Below, piece by piece: positions 52,375 to 61,349 of a DNA stretch of 64,000 nt. The stretch comes from CBDFGQ01 sp965247295. Lineage in GTDB: Bacteria > Chloroflexota > Dehalococcoidia > Lucifugimonadales > JAGWBF01. The notes beneath the pieces are model-generated. The model was given only the letters and a program-made list of their open reading frames with translations. It searched no databases and was not told the DNA's origin. The DNA is taken from NCBI GenBank assembly GCA_965247295.1, contig CBDFGQ010000007.1, positions 62,001 through 126,000 of the forward strand, in the 5' to 3' direction. A program made the position numbers and the translations under genes. The stretch's first letter is position 1. Each line of letters starts with the position of its first letter.

Positions 52375-54348
52375 CTACAGACTCACGTAGCCCCGGTTGG
52401 CTAGCCCCTCGAACAGCTTGAGGATGTGGCGGGGCTCCAGGTCGAAGTCGAACTCCGCGCCAATGGCCTCGGCGATCTGGTTCACGCTGCGACTGCCGTC
52501 TGCGAAGTTCCAAAGCTCATCGCCGATGATCCGCAGCGAGTCGTAGTTTACCTTGCTGTCCCGGGCGTGCATCTCCTCCCACATCCTGTAAAGGTCCCAG
52601 TACCCGGTTCCGGCCAGTCCGGGTGGGTCCCGTTCGACCTTGCGCTCGGGTATAACATTGCCGGGGGGAAACTCCACGTCCGGGGGTGCGGCGTCCCCGT
52701 CTGGCAGCCAGCCTAGGGCCTGGTCCAGGCGGTCCCCGATCTCCTGCTGAAGCTGTGCTACGGTCGAGTTCAGCTCCGGGTGCGTTCGCCGTTCCTCGGG
52801 GCTTGCTAATACCATGGCCGACTCCACGGCCTCCTGGTCGCGTTTGGCCAGGATGGGAAGCCTCTTGCGTACCCAGCGTACGGCGTGGTTGCCCTGGGCC
52901 TCCAGCGCGATGCGGCTCAAACGGAACTGGCTGCGGGCCGCCACCTGGCGCATGATGGCCAGCGCCTCGCCAGGTCCAGCGTTGGCCAACTCCAGGGCGG
53001 CCAGGACCGTGGGTATACCACAGCGGCGGAACACCATCGGGTCCAGGTTGTCCGCGGTCAGAAGCTGAGTGTGGAAGTATAGGTCGGGCCAGGACATGAG
53101 GAGGGGTGAGGGCACTCCGAATACCGGGTAGTACTTGTTGTCGCTCCATGGCGTGTACGGCAGGTCGGTAAAGTTCACGAGGGGTATGCTGTTGCTCTCA
53201 TGGAAGACCCACAGTGTCTCCTTGGGGGTCGCGTCCATCAGGCTTACGTAGTAGTCATTCACGAAGGTGGGCAGGGAGTCGGGCGAGTGGTAGTACAGGA
53301 GGGCCGAGCTGCACTTTCGCTGGTCGTGGCCCACGCTGTCCAGGGCGATAGCGGCTATGGTCCTCTTGAGCTCGGACCGGTGGCTGGCGATGTAGTGGCT
53401 GGAGCCATGGCCCTCCACATTTACAAGGAACCGGATCGTCCGCTTGGGCCGGCTGACCCGCCCGCTGGAGATCAGGGCGCAGATGACCTGGGCCATCTCC
53501 ACCATCATGGCCGGGCCCGAGGAACAGTTGGCGCCCGGCCGGGTCCCGGCTGTGGTGTGGCTGACGAACTGCACGTACTCGTCGGCCTTGTCGGTGCCGG
53601 TGATGTCCGCCAGGAGGTTCTGGGCCTCTCCCTTGAAGTTCTTGCACTGAATGTCTGCGAACACCTGGGTTGGGCCGGCCCTCGCCAGAGACGCCAGGTG
53701 CTCCGCCGCGTGGTAGTCCACTACTATGGCCCAGGCGCGGTTGGACTGCTGGGAGGGCATGCGGAGGAGCTGGACGGCGTCCGGCAGCGACTCGCGGGTA
53801 CGGAATGGAGCCGTCTGGTAAAGAAGGTAGTCGGTAACGATCCCGGCCACTCCGGCCTCCATGGCCAATGTGGCGGCGTGGGCGAACCCGGTGGGTCGGG
53901 TGGTACCCCGAATCAGGACCGCCTTGCCCCTCACATCCTGTACCTGGAAGTCCTCCGGCCGCTCGCCGGTGCCCACGTCCACCAGCTCTAACGTAACTCC
54001 GCCCGGCGGGGTTGGTGGGGTCCACCAGGGAAGGCACGAGTAGGCATCCTCATACGAAACAAGTAGCCGTCCCTGAGGGGACCCTACCCGCAGCTCGGCG
54101 CTGATGGGCTCCCACGCCATGGGCATGGTACTGTTGAGGTACTGGGCCTCTCCGTCCAGAGGAAACCGCTCCACCCACACCCGGTCCATCCCTGCCGCGC
54201 GCAGCAGGTCGGACACATAACCCGTGGCCCGGTGGTAGCCCGAAGCCCCGGGAGAGCGGTAGAACTGCGTCATGTGAGTCGCGACGTCCATGACCCTGTC
54301 TTCGGCAAACTCCTGGGCGATCAGCCCTATCAGCTCCTGGCGGTCCAT
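52375..54348 (-). CDS. M28-like peptidase-fold protein with C-terminal winged-helix/PqqD-like domain
   Basis: A 657-residue protein. A PA-like insert (about 115-230, DVRGKAVLIRGTTRPTGFAH) is followed by an M28 aminopeptidase-like core (240-430) with VSHTTAG (H264), ALDSVGHD (D337) and FHTQLLTADNLDP (late His). The usual bridging aspartate is C275 (GANCSSGP), and the EE pair is E312-G313. So the dizinc site is incomplete. The last 70 residues (ELWNFADGSRSVNQIAEAIG) resemble PqqD-like or winged-helix domains. Cytosolic. It starts 2 bases after the M20-like stop, translationally linked; GGAGGGGG precedes the ATG at 54348. Confidence 0.78.
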   Translation of the reverse strand: MDRQELIGLIAQEFAEDRVMDVATHMTQFYRSPGASGYHRATGYVSDLLRAAGMDRVWVERFPLDGEAQYLNSTMPMAWEPISAELRVGSPQGRLLVSYEDAYSCLPWWTPPTPPGGVTLELVDVGTGERPEDFQVQDVRGKAVLIRGTTRPTGFAHAATLAMEAGVAGIVTDYLLYQTAPFRTRESLPDAVQLLRMPSQQSNRAWAIVVDYHAAEHLASLARAGPTQVFADIQCKNFKGEAQNLLADITGTDKADEYVQFVSHTTAGTRPGANCSSGPAMMVEMAQVICALISSGRVSRPKRTIRFLVNVEGHGSSHYIASHRSELKRTIAAIALDSVGHDQRKCSSALLYYHSPDSLPTFVNDYYVSLMDATPKETLWVFHESNSIPLVNFTDLPYTPWSDNKYYPVFGVPSPLLMSWPDLYFHTQLLTADNLDPMVFRRCGIPTVLAALELANAGPGEALAIMRQVAARSQFRLSRIALEAQGNHAVRWVRKRLPILAKRDQEAVESAMVLASPEERRTHPELNSTVAQLQQEIGDRLDQALGWLPDGDAAPPDVEFPPGNVIPERKVERDPPGLAGTGYWDLYRMWEEMHARDSKVNYDSLRIIGDELWNFADGSRSVNQIAEAIGAEFDFDLEPRHILKLFEGLANRGYVSL

Positions 54349-54350
54349 GG

Positions 54351-55799
54351 CTAGCCCCCTCCGACGTAGGACTTGAGCATGTGGATATGGGACAGCTCGC
54401 ACTCGACCAGGCCTCCCACCACCTCAGTGCCGTCAATTACCATGTACTCGTTGGCGCCGCCGATGTTCCCACCCCCACCCACTCCGACGCCCCTTACCAT
54501 TGGCAGGCCGAGCTCCGTGATGTAGAGTGACCAGGGGCCGCCTCCGCCGCTGCAGGGCGCCATCACCAGCGGGACCTCCATTTCGTGGAAGGCACGGCGT
54601 ATGGCCCGTACCAGGTCCGACTCTGGGTCCATGTTGGATGGGTCAAAAGCGCCTATTACACGAAGTTCCAGGTCCTCATATCCGCTGGCGTCAAGGTGGT
54701 CCCGGATCTGTCGGATGACCTTCTGGACGCTGTACCCCCGGGGGAGTCGGATATCAAAGCTGGCCGAGGCTTCATGGGGGAGGGTGAATGGGAGGGTTCC
54801 CGGGCCGGTGAACCCGGAGCGGAGGCCGTTGATGTTGAGGCTGGGCCCGTAGAAATAGTTGAGGATCGTCTCCTCGTCACTGAGGTCGCCCGCCGGCCCC
54901 TTACCCGCGGCCACCCCTGGCAGGACCCTGCTCCAAGTCTCCTCGCCGATGGCACTCTTGTAGGCCTGGACGGCCCGACGCTCGGCCTCGGTTGGCGGAT
55001 GGAGGTCGTCGTAAAAACCTTTGACCGCCACGTGGTTGCCGTCGGGCGCAGTCAGGCCGGACAGTGCGTGCACCAGCCTCCAAACGGGGCTGTCCATCAC
55101 CGACTTGGTCATGCCGTGTAGCGGCCCTCCCTGGGGTCCTCGACCCCACTTGGCCCCGCTGGCCACCAGATCGGCACGTATCATCCCCTTGGAGCCCAGG
55201 TTCATAGTCACCCTTCCCTTGGCATCCTGTGATGCACCGAGGCAAAGGCACGCGCTGGCCGTGGCCATGCGGTCCCTGTAGGTGCCAAGCATGTCCCGAT
55301 AATAGGGGCTTCCCAGGATCTCGTCCCCTTCTAGCAGGGTCATCACGTTTACCGGTAGGGTGCCCTCCACCGCGATGAGCGCTTCCAGCGCGTTGAGCCA
55401 GGCCACGTACGGTCCCTTTGAGGCGTACGCACCGCGCCCCACCACCACCTTGGTGTATGCCCCCATCGAAGTAATGGTGCCCCCGTAGGGTGGGTGCTCC
55501 CACTTCTCGTCGGGCAGCACCGGCCTGGTGTCGAAGAGGGCGTACACGATGATGGTCTTTGGCGCCCCCGCATCGTAGTATGCCCATACCCCTGGCAGAC
55601 CCCCGGTCTGTACGATGGTGGCTTCCTGGCATCCAAGCTCCTTGTGGTACTCAACAAGAAGCTCCGCGCACTCCCGTACCCCCAGGTCCTCGGTTGATAC
55701 GCTGGGCTGTTGCACCAAACGCTGAATTCGCTTGGTGTGGCTTCCCACGTTCTCTTCTAAATAGGCCCTTAACTTCTCCAGACCCGCTCCTATAGCCAT
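54351..55799 (-). CDS. M20-like peptidase-fold protein lacking the metal ligands
   Basis: A 482-residue protein with overall M20 dipeptidase order: QRLVQQPSVSTED, VYALFDTRP, VVGRGAYASKGPYVAW, LLEGDEILGS, GGANEYM. Each metal-ligand position is changed relative to the family: HxD is L88-F-D90, the bridging Asp is A126, the second Glu is I161, the SD position reads GAS (188-190), and the C-terminal His is G447. The likely general base E160 is kept. It may be a pseudoenzyme or have other chemistry. AGGAGGGGCAC precedes the ATG. Co-transcribed with the M28-like gene. Confidence 0.8.
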   Translation of the reverse strand: MAIGAGLEKLRAYLEENVGSHTKRIQRLVQQPSVSTEDLGVRECAELLVEYHKELGCQEATIVQTGGLPGVWAYYDAGAPKTIIVYALFDTRPVLPDEKWEHPPYGGTITSMGAYTKVVVGRGAYASKGPYVAWLNALEALIAVEGTLPVNVMTLLEGDEILGSPYYRDMLGTYRDRMATASACLCLGASQDAKGRVTMNLGSKGMIRADLVASGAKWGRGPQGGPLHGMTKSVMDSPVWRLVHALSGLTAPDGNHVAVKGFYDDLHPPTEAERRAVQAYKSAIGEETWSRVLPGVAAGKGPAGDLSDEETILNYFYGPSLNINGLRSGFTGPGTLPFTLPHEASASFDIRLPRGYSVQKVIRQIRDHLDASGYEDLELRVIGAFDPSNMDPESDLVRAIRRAFHEMEVPLVMAPCSGGGGPWSLYITELGLPMVRGVGVGGGGNIGGANEYMVIDGTEVVGGLVECELSHIHMLKSYVGGG

Positions 55800-55857
55800 G
55801 TGCCCCTCCTGTTACGGTCGCGGCTGAACCTCTACGCCATCGTCTCTCGACGGAGGC

Positions 55858-55886
55858 AGTATATTAGTGCCCGTCGGGCAGGTCAA
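55858..55886 (-). promoter_or_regulatory. Promoter of the M20-like/M28-like operon with a palindrome in its spacer
   Basis: On the minus strand: TTGACC (55886-55881), 17 bases, TATACT (55863-55858), about 60 bases before the M20-like start. The spacer contains a perfect palindrome TGCCCG-T-CGGGCA (55868-55880), a likely repressor or activator site of the MerR or other spacer-binding kind. Confidence 0.6.
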
Positions 55887-56061
55887 CCGGGACTTCCTTG
55901 TGGTGAAGCGGGAAGTTTCACTCGCCCAAATGACCCGACGGTTCTCTGATAACATGTTGGTGTCGGGCCGTTTCGGTCTGGGCGGTGGTACGATTCCCTG
56001 GAGGTGCCGTTTGGTCTGCGGGGCAAGAACACGTAGTGAAAGCATCCAACTGCCCTCTGGG

Positions 56062-59000
56062 ATGAAGGTACGGGCTCTTCTATACCTAGTCTTTATACCG
56101 CTTTTGGCCGTCCTCGCCGGTGCCTGCGCTGGCGGTCCCCCGCAAGCAAACGTAACCGCCAGCGCTACCCAGGGGCCTGCCCCTCTAACGGTCAAGTTCA
56201 CCAACGCCTCCCAGGACGGTGATGAGTTCCGCTGGGACTTCGGCGACGGGTCGACGCCGATCATTCGCACCAGCAGGGACCCGGTGGCCCATGAGTACAC
56301 AGTGGCCGGGACTCACCAGGCCAGCCTTACGGCCATCAAGAAGGGCGACCCACCCCAGACGAGTACGGCTACCGTGACCGTGACCGTTGAGCCCGGGCCC
56401 CTGGACCGGGTGATTATAGAGTCTACGGAGTCTGAGGTGGAGGTGTCCCAGACGATGGAGTTCATCGCCAGCGCCGTGGACCAGTTCGGCAATCCCATTC
56501 CGGGGCTGAAGTACGTCTACCGGGAGGATGAACGAGCCGGACGCGTGGATGGAGAGGGTGGCTTTACCGCCACCACCGTGGCAGACGTCTTCCCAAACGC
56601 TGTGACGGTGGAGGTACGTCAGGGGTCCGTCACCAGGTCGGCCACGGCCCAGGTGACGGTCCTTCCCGGAGCCCTGGACCATGTCACCATTCTGCCTGCG
56701 GTCGTAGTGGTCAAGGCGGTCGGAGTTCAGCGGTTCCAGGCCAGGGCCCGGGACCGGTACGGCAATCACCTACCGGGCCTGAGGTATGCGTTCCGGTCGG
56801 ACCCTCGGGCAGGACAGGTGGATGCCGGGGGCCAGTACACTGCGGGTATCAACGCCGGCACTTATCCGGGTGGTGTGAGTGTTGAAGTGGTCCAAGGACC
56901 CGTCACCAAAGAGGCCACCGCCGATGTCACGGTTGAGCCCAGACGCCTGGACCACGTTGTGATAGAGCCCGCCGAGCTGACCCTCGAGGCTGGGACGGAG
57001 GGCCAGTTCTCACCCACGGCCTTCGACCGGTACGGCAACTCGATACAAGGGCTGAGATACGCCTTCGCGGCGAATGAGCGTGCAGGGGTGGTGGATTCTC
57101 AGGGGAGGTTCACAGCCGGCATCGTGGCGGGCGTGTACGACGAGGCGGTGGCGGTGGAGGTGAGCCAGGATGGGGTAACGGTCAGGACTGCGGCAAGAGT
57201 CGTCGTGACCCACGGGCCGCTGCTGCGAGTAAGCGTGAGTCCCCCATCGGTTACGTTGGACATAGGACAGACCCAGCAGCTCACCGTCGAGCCGGTGGAT
57301 GCCCACGGCAATCCCATTGCTGAGGCCCAGATCGCCTGGGATGCCGCACCCGGGGTTGGAGACGTGGCCCCAAAGGGTCTTCTGTCGGCGGGGACGAGGG
57401 CCGGCACCTATGATCGCGGGGTCAGGGCCACCGCCGTGCTCGGCCAGGTCGCCGTGGAGGCCGTAGCCTCGGTGACGGTGAGGCCCGGCGGCCTGCACAG
57501 CCTGTCCGTTGCCCCGGTCGACATCGTCGCGGGAGAAACTCGGCACCTGGAGTCCATCGCTACGGACCAGTATGGAAACCGTGTGAGGGATGTCCAGGTC
57601 GTGTGGACCGTAAGGGATGGGAACGCCGGTACTGTCACAACCGGGGGCCTCCTCACGGCGGGCGGCCTCGCCGGTACCTTCCCCGACGCCATCGAGGTAC
57701 GGGCCGTGCAGGGCAAGGTGACCCTCACGGCTCATGCAACCGTTGCCGTCAGGGCGAGCGGCCCCGTGGGTGAACCGGTGGTTACTCCGCCACCGGTCCC
57801 CTCGGAGGCGCCACCTTCCGCTGAGGTCCCGCCCTACGCCTTCTCACACTCGTGGGGGAGCGAGACCACCGGGGCCGGGCAGATGAACAACCCCTCGGGC
57901 ATTGCAGTTGGCCCTTCAGGGAAGGTTTTCGTAGCCGACACGGACAACCACCGGGTCCAGGTGTTCGGCTCCGACGGCAGCTTTGTCCGTCAGTGGGGAG
58001 AGTTGGGTGTCGGCCGGGCCCAGTTCAACGCGCCCGAAGGGATCGCCGTGGACAGCGCCGGACACGTGTACGTGGCCGACTCTGGGAATCACCGTATCCA
58101 AAAGTTCCGCTCCGACGGCGCATTTATCACATCCTGGGGAGGTCGCGGTGCGGGAGAGGGGCAGTTCAACAGGCCCCGCGACGTCTCTGTGGACCATGCC
58201 GGAGGGGTGTACGTGGTGGACGGAGGGAATAACCGTATACAGAAGTTCACCTCCCTCGGCATGTACCTCCGTCAGTGGGGGGGTTCCGGCCAGGGCGAAG
58301 GCCGGTTCAGGTCCCCCCGGGGTGTGGCGGTGGATGCCCTGGCGGACGTCTACGTGACCGACGCCGTGAACGACCGTGTCCAGAAGTTCACGAGCGACGG
58401 TGGATTCATCGCCGAGTGGGGGTGCCTGGCAGAGGCCGAACACTGCTCCCTGGGCGTATCGGTGGACGGCAACGGCAATGTCTACGTGGGAACCAAGAGG
58501 TTCCTGGCCGACGGTACGCCGGACAGCAAATGGGAGCTTACCGCTGGAGGTGCTGTAGCCTCCGCGGGCCTCGCCGACGTGGCGGTAGACGCCTCGGGCA
58601 ACGTGTATGTGGCCGTTTCCTGGAACCACCGAGTGCAAAGGTACAGCCCCGAGGGAACCCTCCTCGCCCAGTGGGGCAGCGACGTGACCGCCGCCGGCCG
58701 CATCAATATGCCCTCCCGGTTAGCAGTGGGTGGCAACGGCGTTGTGTATGTGGTAGACACCAGAAACGACCGTATCCAGAGTTTCGCCCCCGACGGGACC
58801 ATCATTACCCAGTGGGGTAGCCCAGGCACCGGCGACGGCCAGTTGATGCTGCCGACGGATGTGGGTGTAGGTCCCGACGGCGCCGTTTACGTTACCGACT
58901 GCACTCGGGTCCAAAGGTTCTCAGTCGATGGAGCCTTCATTTCGGCGTGGGAGACCGAGCCGCCGAGCGAGGGAAGGGTTAACGCCTACGTCGGCCTTGT

Positions 59001-59508
59001 CATGGGTAAGGATGGAAGCGTCTATGTGTCGGACACGGTGAACCACCGCATTCAGAGGTTCGCCCCCGATGGTACCGTAGCCGGCGGGTGGGGCGCCCTG
59101 GGAACCGGGGAGGGCCAGTTCGACTCACCGGAAGGGCTGGCCGTGGACGGCGAGGGGAATGTTTACGTGGCTGACTCGGGGAACGACCGGATGCAGGTTT
59201 TCACCTCCGACGGGATTCCGATCGCTGTGTGGGGTGGTCGGGGCACCGGCGATGGGCAGTTCAGAGCTCCTGCGGACGTGGCTGTGGATGATAAAGGCAA
59301 CGTATACGTGGCCGACAGGTTCAATGACAGGGTCCAGGTCTTCACCTCCGGCGGAACGTTTATCGCCCAGTTGGGACGGTCGGGCACGGGCCATGGGCAG
59401 TTCAACTGGCCCGAGGGGGTGGCGGTGGACGATGCAGGCAACGTGTACGTCGTCGACAGCCGCAATCACCGCGTCCAGGTATTTCCCCCTCGTTCGGTGG
59501 GGAGATAG
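56062..59508 (+). CDS. Large surface lipoprotein: PKD domain, Ig-like repeats, NHL beta-propellers
   Basis: A 1,148-residue protein from ATG 56062. A lipoprotein-like signal (LVFIPLLAVLAGAC) leads to a PKD domain (FRWDFGDGSTP), then about six Ig-like modules of 85-90 residues with the repeated D(Q/R)(F/Y)GNxxxGLxY and AGxVDxxGxFTA pattern, a Pro-rich linker (VVTPPPVPSEAPP) and about twelve NHL repeats (NVYVADSGNDRMQVF, NVYVVDSRNHRVQVF). It should sit outside the cell, with the Ig stalk holding the propellers. Ligand unknown. Weak RBS. The frame opens upstream at 55867, but the signal peptide marks 56062. Confidence 0.85.
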   Translation: MKVRALLYLVFIPLLAVLAGACAGGPPQANVTASATQGPAPLTVKFTNASQDGDEFRWDFGDGSTPIIRTSRDPVAHEYTVAGTHQASLTAIKKGDPPQTSTATVTVTVEPGPLDRVIIESTESEVEVSQTMEFIASAVDQFGNPIPGLKYVYREDERAGRVDGEGGFTATTVADVFPNAVTVEVRQGSVTRSATAQVTVLPGALDHVTILPAVVVVKAVGVQRFQARARDRYGNHLPGLRYAFRSDPRAGQVDAGGQYTAGINAGTYPGGVSVEVVQGPVTKEATADVTVEPRRLDHVVIEPAELTLEAGTEGQFSPTAFDRYGNSIQGLRYAFAANERAGVVDSQGRFTAGIVAGVYDEAVAVEVSQDGVTVRTAARVVVTHGPLLRVSVSPPSVTLDIGQTQQLTVEPVDAHGNPIAEAQIAWDAAPGVGDVAPKGLLSAGTRAGTYDRGVRATAVLGQVAVEAVASVTVRPGGLHSLSVAPVDIVAGETRHLESIATDQYGNRVRDVQVVWTVRDGNAGTVTTGGLLTAGGLAGTFPDAIEVRAVQGKVTLTAHATVAVRASGPVGEPVVTPPPVPSEAPPSAEVPPYAFSHSWGSETTGAGQMNNPSGIAVGPSGKVFVADTDNHRVQVFGSDGSFVRQWGELGVGRAQFNAPEGIAVDSAGHVYVADSGNHRIQKFRSDGAFITSWGGRGAGEGQFNRPRDVSVDHAGGVYVVDGGNNRIQKFTSLGMYLRQWGGSGQGEGRFRSPRGVAVDALADVYVTDAVNDRVQKFTSDGGFIAEWGCLAEAEHCSLGVSVDGNGNVYVGTKRFLADGTPDSKWELTAGGAVASAGLADVAVDASGNVYVAVSWNHRVQRYSPEGTLLAQWGSDVTAAGRINMPSRLAVGGNGVVYVVDTRNDRIQSFAPDGTIITQWGSPGTGDGQLMLPTDVGVGPDGAVYVTDCTRVQRFSVDGAFISAWETEPPSEGRVNAYVGLVMGKDGSVYVSDTVNHRIQRFAPDGTVAGGWGALGTGEGQFDSPEGLAVDGEGNVYVADSGNDRMQVFTSDGIPIAVWGGRGTGDGQFRAPADVAVDDKGNVYVADRFNDRVQVFTSGGTFIAQLGRSGTGHGQFNWPEGVAVDDAGNVYVVDSRNHRVQVFPPRSVGR

Positions 59509-59630
59509 CCCATCGCAGCGTCACTTCACGTTGGCGGCCTCACAAGGCCCGCAGCAGCCGTAGCGTCCCGGGAGGCAGTCATGGCCCACGGCCCCGACAT
59601 ATCGCGTACCTTTACGGGCAGCTCCAAATG

Positions 59631-59659
59631 TTGAAGGGCCGTTAGGCCGGATGTATAAT
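59631..59659 (+). promoter_or_regulatory. Candidate lpd promoter
   Basis: TTGAAG (59631-59636), 17-base spacer, perfect TATAAT (59654-59659). About 63 bases before the lpd ATG. Confidence 0.6.
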
Positions 59660-59722
59660 GGGCCGCTAGCCGGGGTTAATCTAGAGTTGTAGGTCATGAG
59701 TTAATGCTTCCACGAAGTGACG

Positions 59723-61108
59723 ATGGACGCCGAGTATGACGTAGTGGTCATCGGGGCGGGACCTGGGGGCTACGTTGCAGCCATCCGGGCGGGCCAGCTG
59801 GGACTGAGTACGGCGCTGGTGGAGCGGGAGGAGCTGGGCGGAGTATGTCTCAACTGGGGCTGCATACCCAGCAAGGCGCTGATTAGAAACGCCGAGGTGC
59901 TGTCCCTCCTACGACGGGCCGAGGAGTTCGGCTTCCATTTCGATAACCTCCAGGTGGATTACGCCAAGGCTGTGGACCGCAGCCGCAGTGTAGTGAGCCG
60001 CAGCGTCAGGGGAATTGCCCATCTCCTGCGAAAGAATAACGTGGAGCACATAAAGGGAGAGGCCAGTCTGAGGGACGCCCACACCGTCGAGGTGGCGCCC
60101 GAAGGCAGGGTGGTTGGGGCCAAGAACGTGGTCCTGGCAACGGGCGCTCGCCCCAATAGCATACCTGCCCTGCCCGTGGACGGGGAGCTGGTTATAACCA
60201 GCCGCCACGCCCTAGAGCTCCGGGAGTTACCCTCCTCGGTTGTAATAGTGGGCGCCGGGGCCACTGGGGTGGAGTTCGCCTACGTGTTCAACACATATGG
60301 CGTCGCGGTGACCGTGGTCGAGCTGATGCCACAGGTCGTTCCCAACGAAGACGAGGAGATTGGCCAGCAGCTGGAGCGTGCGCTGACCAGGCAAGGCATC
60401 ACCTTCATGACCAACTCGCGGGTAAGTGAGATATCTCCGGTGAAGGGTGGATCCCGTTTGAAGGTGGACACATCCAATGGAGCAAGGGAAATTGAGTGCG
60501 AGGTGGTGCTTGTCGGCATAGGAGTCGCGCCCAACATCGAGGGTTTAGGCCTGGAACGGGTGAGTGTGGATACCGCAAACGGATGGGTCCAGGTAGACGG
60601 CAGCATGTCCACCAACGTGCCCGGTGTTTACGCCATAGGGGATGTTACGGGAAAGCTACCCCTCGCCCACGTAGCTTCGGCCCAGGGGGTCATAGCCGCT
60701 GAGACCATCGCGGGGATCGAGTCCCCGCCGCTCGATTACGTAAATATGCCGCGGGCTACCTACTGCATCCCCCAGGTCGCCAGCCTCGGCCTCACCGAGC
60801 GACAGGCCCGGGAGCAGGGGTACAGTGTCAAAGTCGGCAAGTTTCCCTTTCAGGCCAGCGGAAAGGCTACGGCTATCGGGGAGACCACCGGCATGGCCAA
60901 GCTGGTGGTGGACGAGCGCTATGGGGAGATTCTGGGCGCCCACCTCATTGGTCCAGAGGTTACGGAGCTGCTGGGGGAGCTTTCCATGGCCAGGATGTTG
61001 GAGGGCACTACCCTGGAGCTGGGCTGGATGGTCCACGCCCATCCGACATTATCCGAGGCGCTCAAGGAGGCCGCCCTGGCTGCTGGGGGCCGGTCCTTGC
61101 ATATATGA
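59723..61108 (+). CDS. lpd: Dihydrolipoyl dehydrogenase
   Basis: A 461-residue flavoprotein disulfide reductase. FAD site GAGPGGYVAAIRAGQLG, redox pair GGVCLNWGCIPSKAL (CxxxxC), NAD site VIVGAGATGVEFAYVF, FAD contact GVYAIGDVTGK, and the C-terminal His-Glu dyad in HAHPTLSEALKEA. It reoxidises dihydrolipoamide with NAD+. No E1 or E2 genes are here, so it may serve the glycine-cleavage system or a dehydrogenase complex elsewhere. ATG 59723 is preferred; GTG 59717 is two codons upstream. Confidence 0.95.
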   Translation: MDAEYDVVVIGAGPGGYVAAIRAGQLGLSTALVEREELGGVCLNWGCIPSKALIRNAEVLSLLRRAEEFGFHFDNLQVDYAKAVDRSRSVVSRSVRGIAHLLRKNNVEHIKGEASLRDAHTVEVAPEGRVVGAKNVVLATGARPNSIPALPVDGELVITSRHALELRELPSSVVIVGAGATGVEFAYVFNTYGVAVTVVELMPQVVPNEDEEIGQQLERALTRQGITFMTNSRVSEISPVKGGSRLKVDTSNGAREIECEVVLVGIGVAPNIEGLGLERVSVDTANGWVQVDGSMSTNVPGVYAIGDVTGKLPLAHVASAQGVIAAETIAGIESPPLDYVNMPRATYCIPQVASLGLTERQAREQGYSVKVGKFPFQASGKATAIGETTGMAKLVVDERYGEILGAHLIGPEVTELLGELSMARMLEGTTLELGWMVHAHPTLSEALKEAALAAGGRSLHI

Positions 61109-61171
61109 CTTTGGATGTATTAATTGTCCATGCGGCTAGAAACAAACTGTGGAACCGAGCCGCTCAGTCTC

Positions 61172-61200
61172 TTGCGTCGGCTCGACTATGGACGTATACT
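61172..61200 (+). promoter_or_regulatory. Candidate korAB promoter
   Basis: TTGCGT (61172-61177), 17 bases, TATACT (61195-61200). The 241-base gap after lpd is otherwise empty; leader to korA is about 145 bases. Confidence 0.5.
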
Positions 61201-61349
61201 CAACCTGAAAGAGGTATGTTTTCCTGTGAGCGTTATCGTCGCCTGGCTCTGCCCTCATGTGGCCGCTGATACTTCAGCAAGATCCGAACCCTCTCATCTT
61301 AATCGGTAAGTAAGGGCGCAAAGGAGACCGTTAGTCAAGGAGCGAGTCC

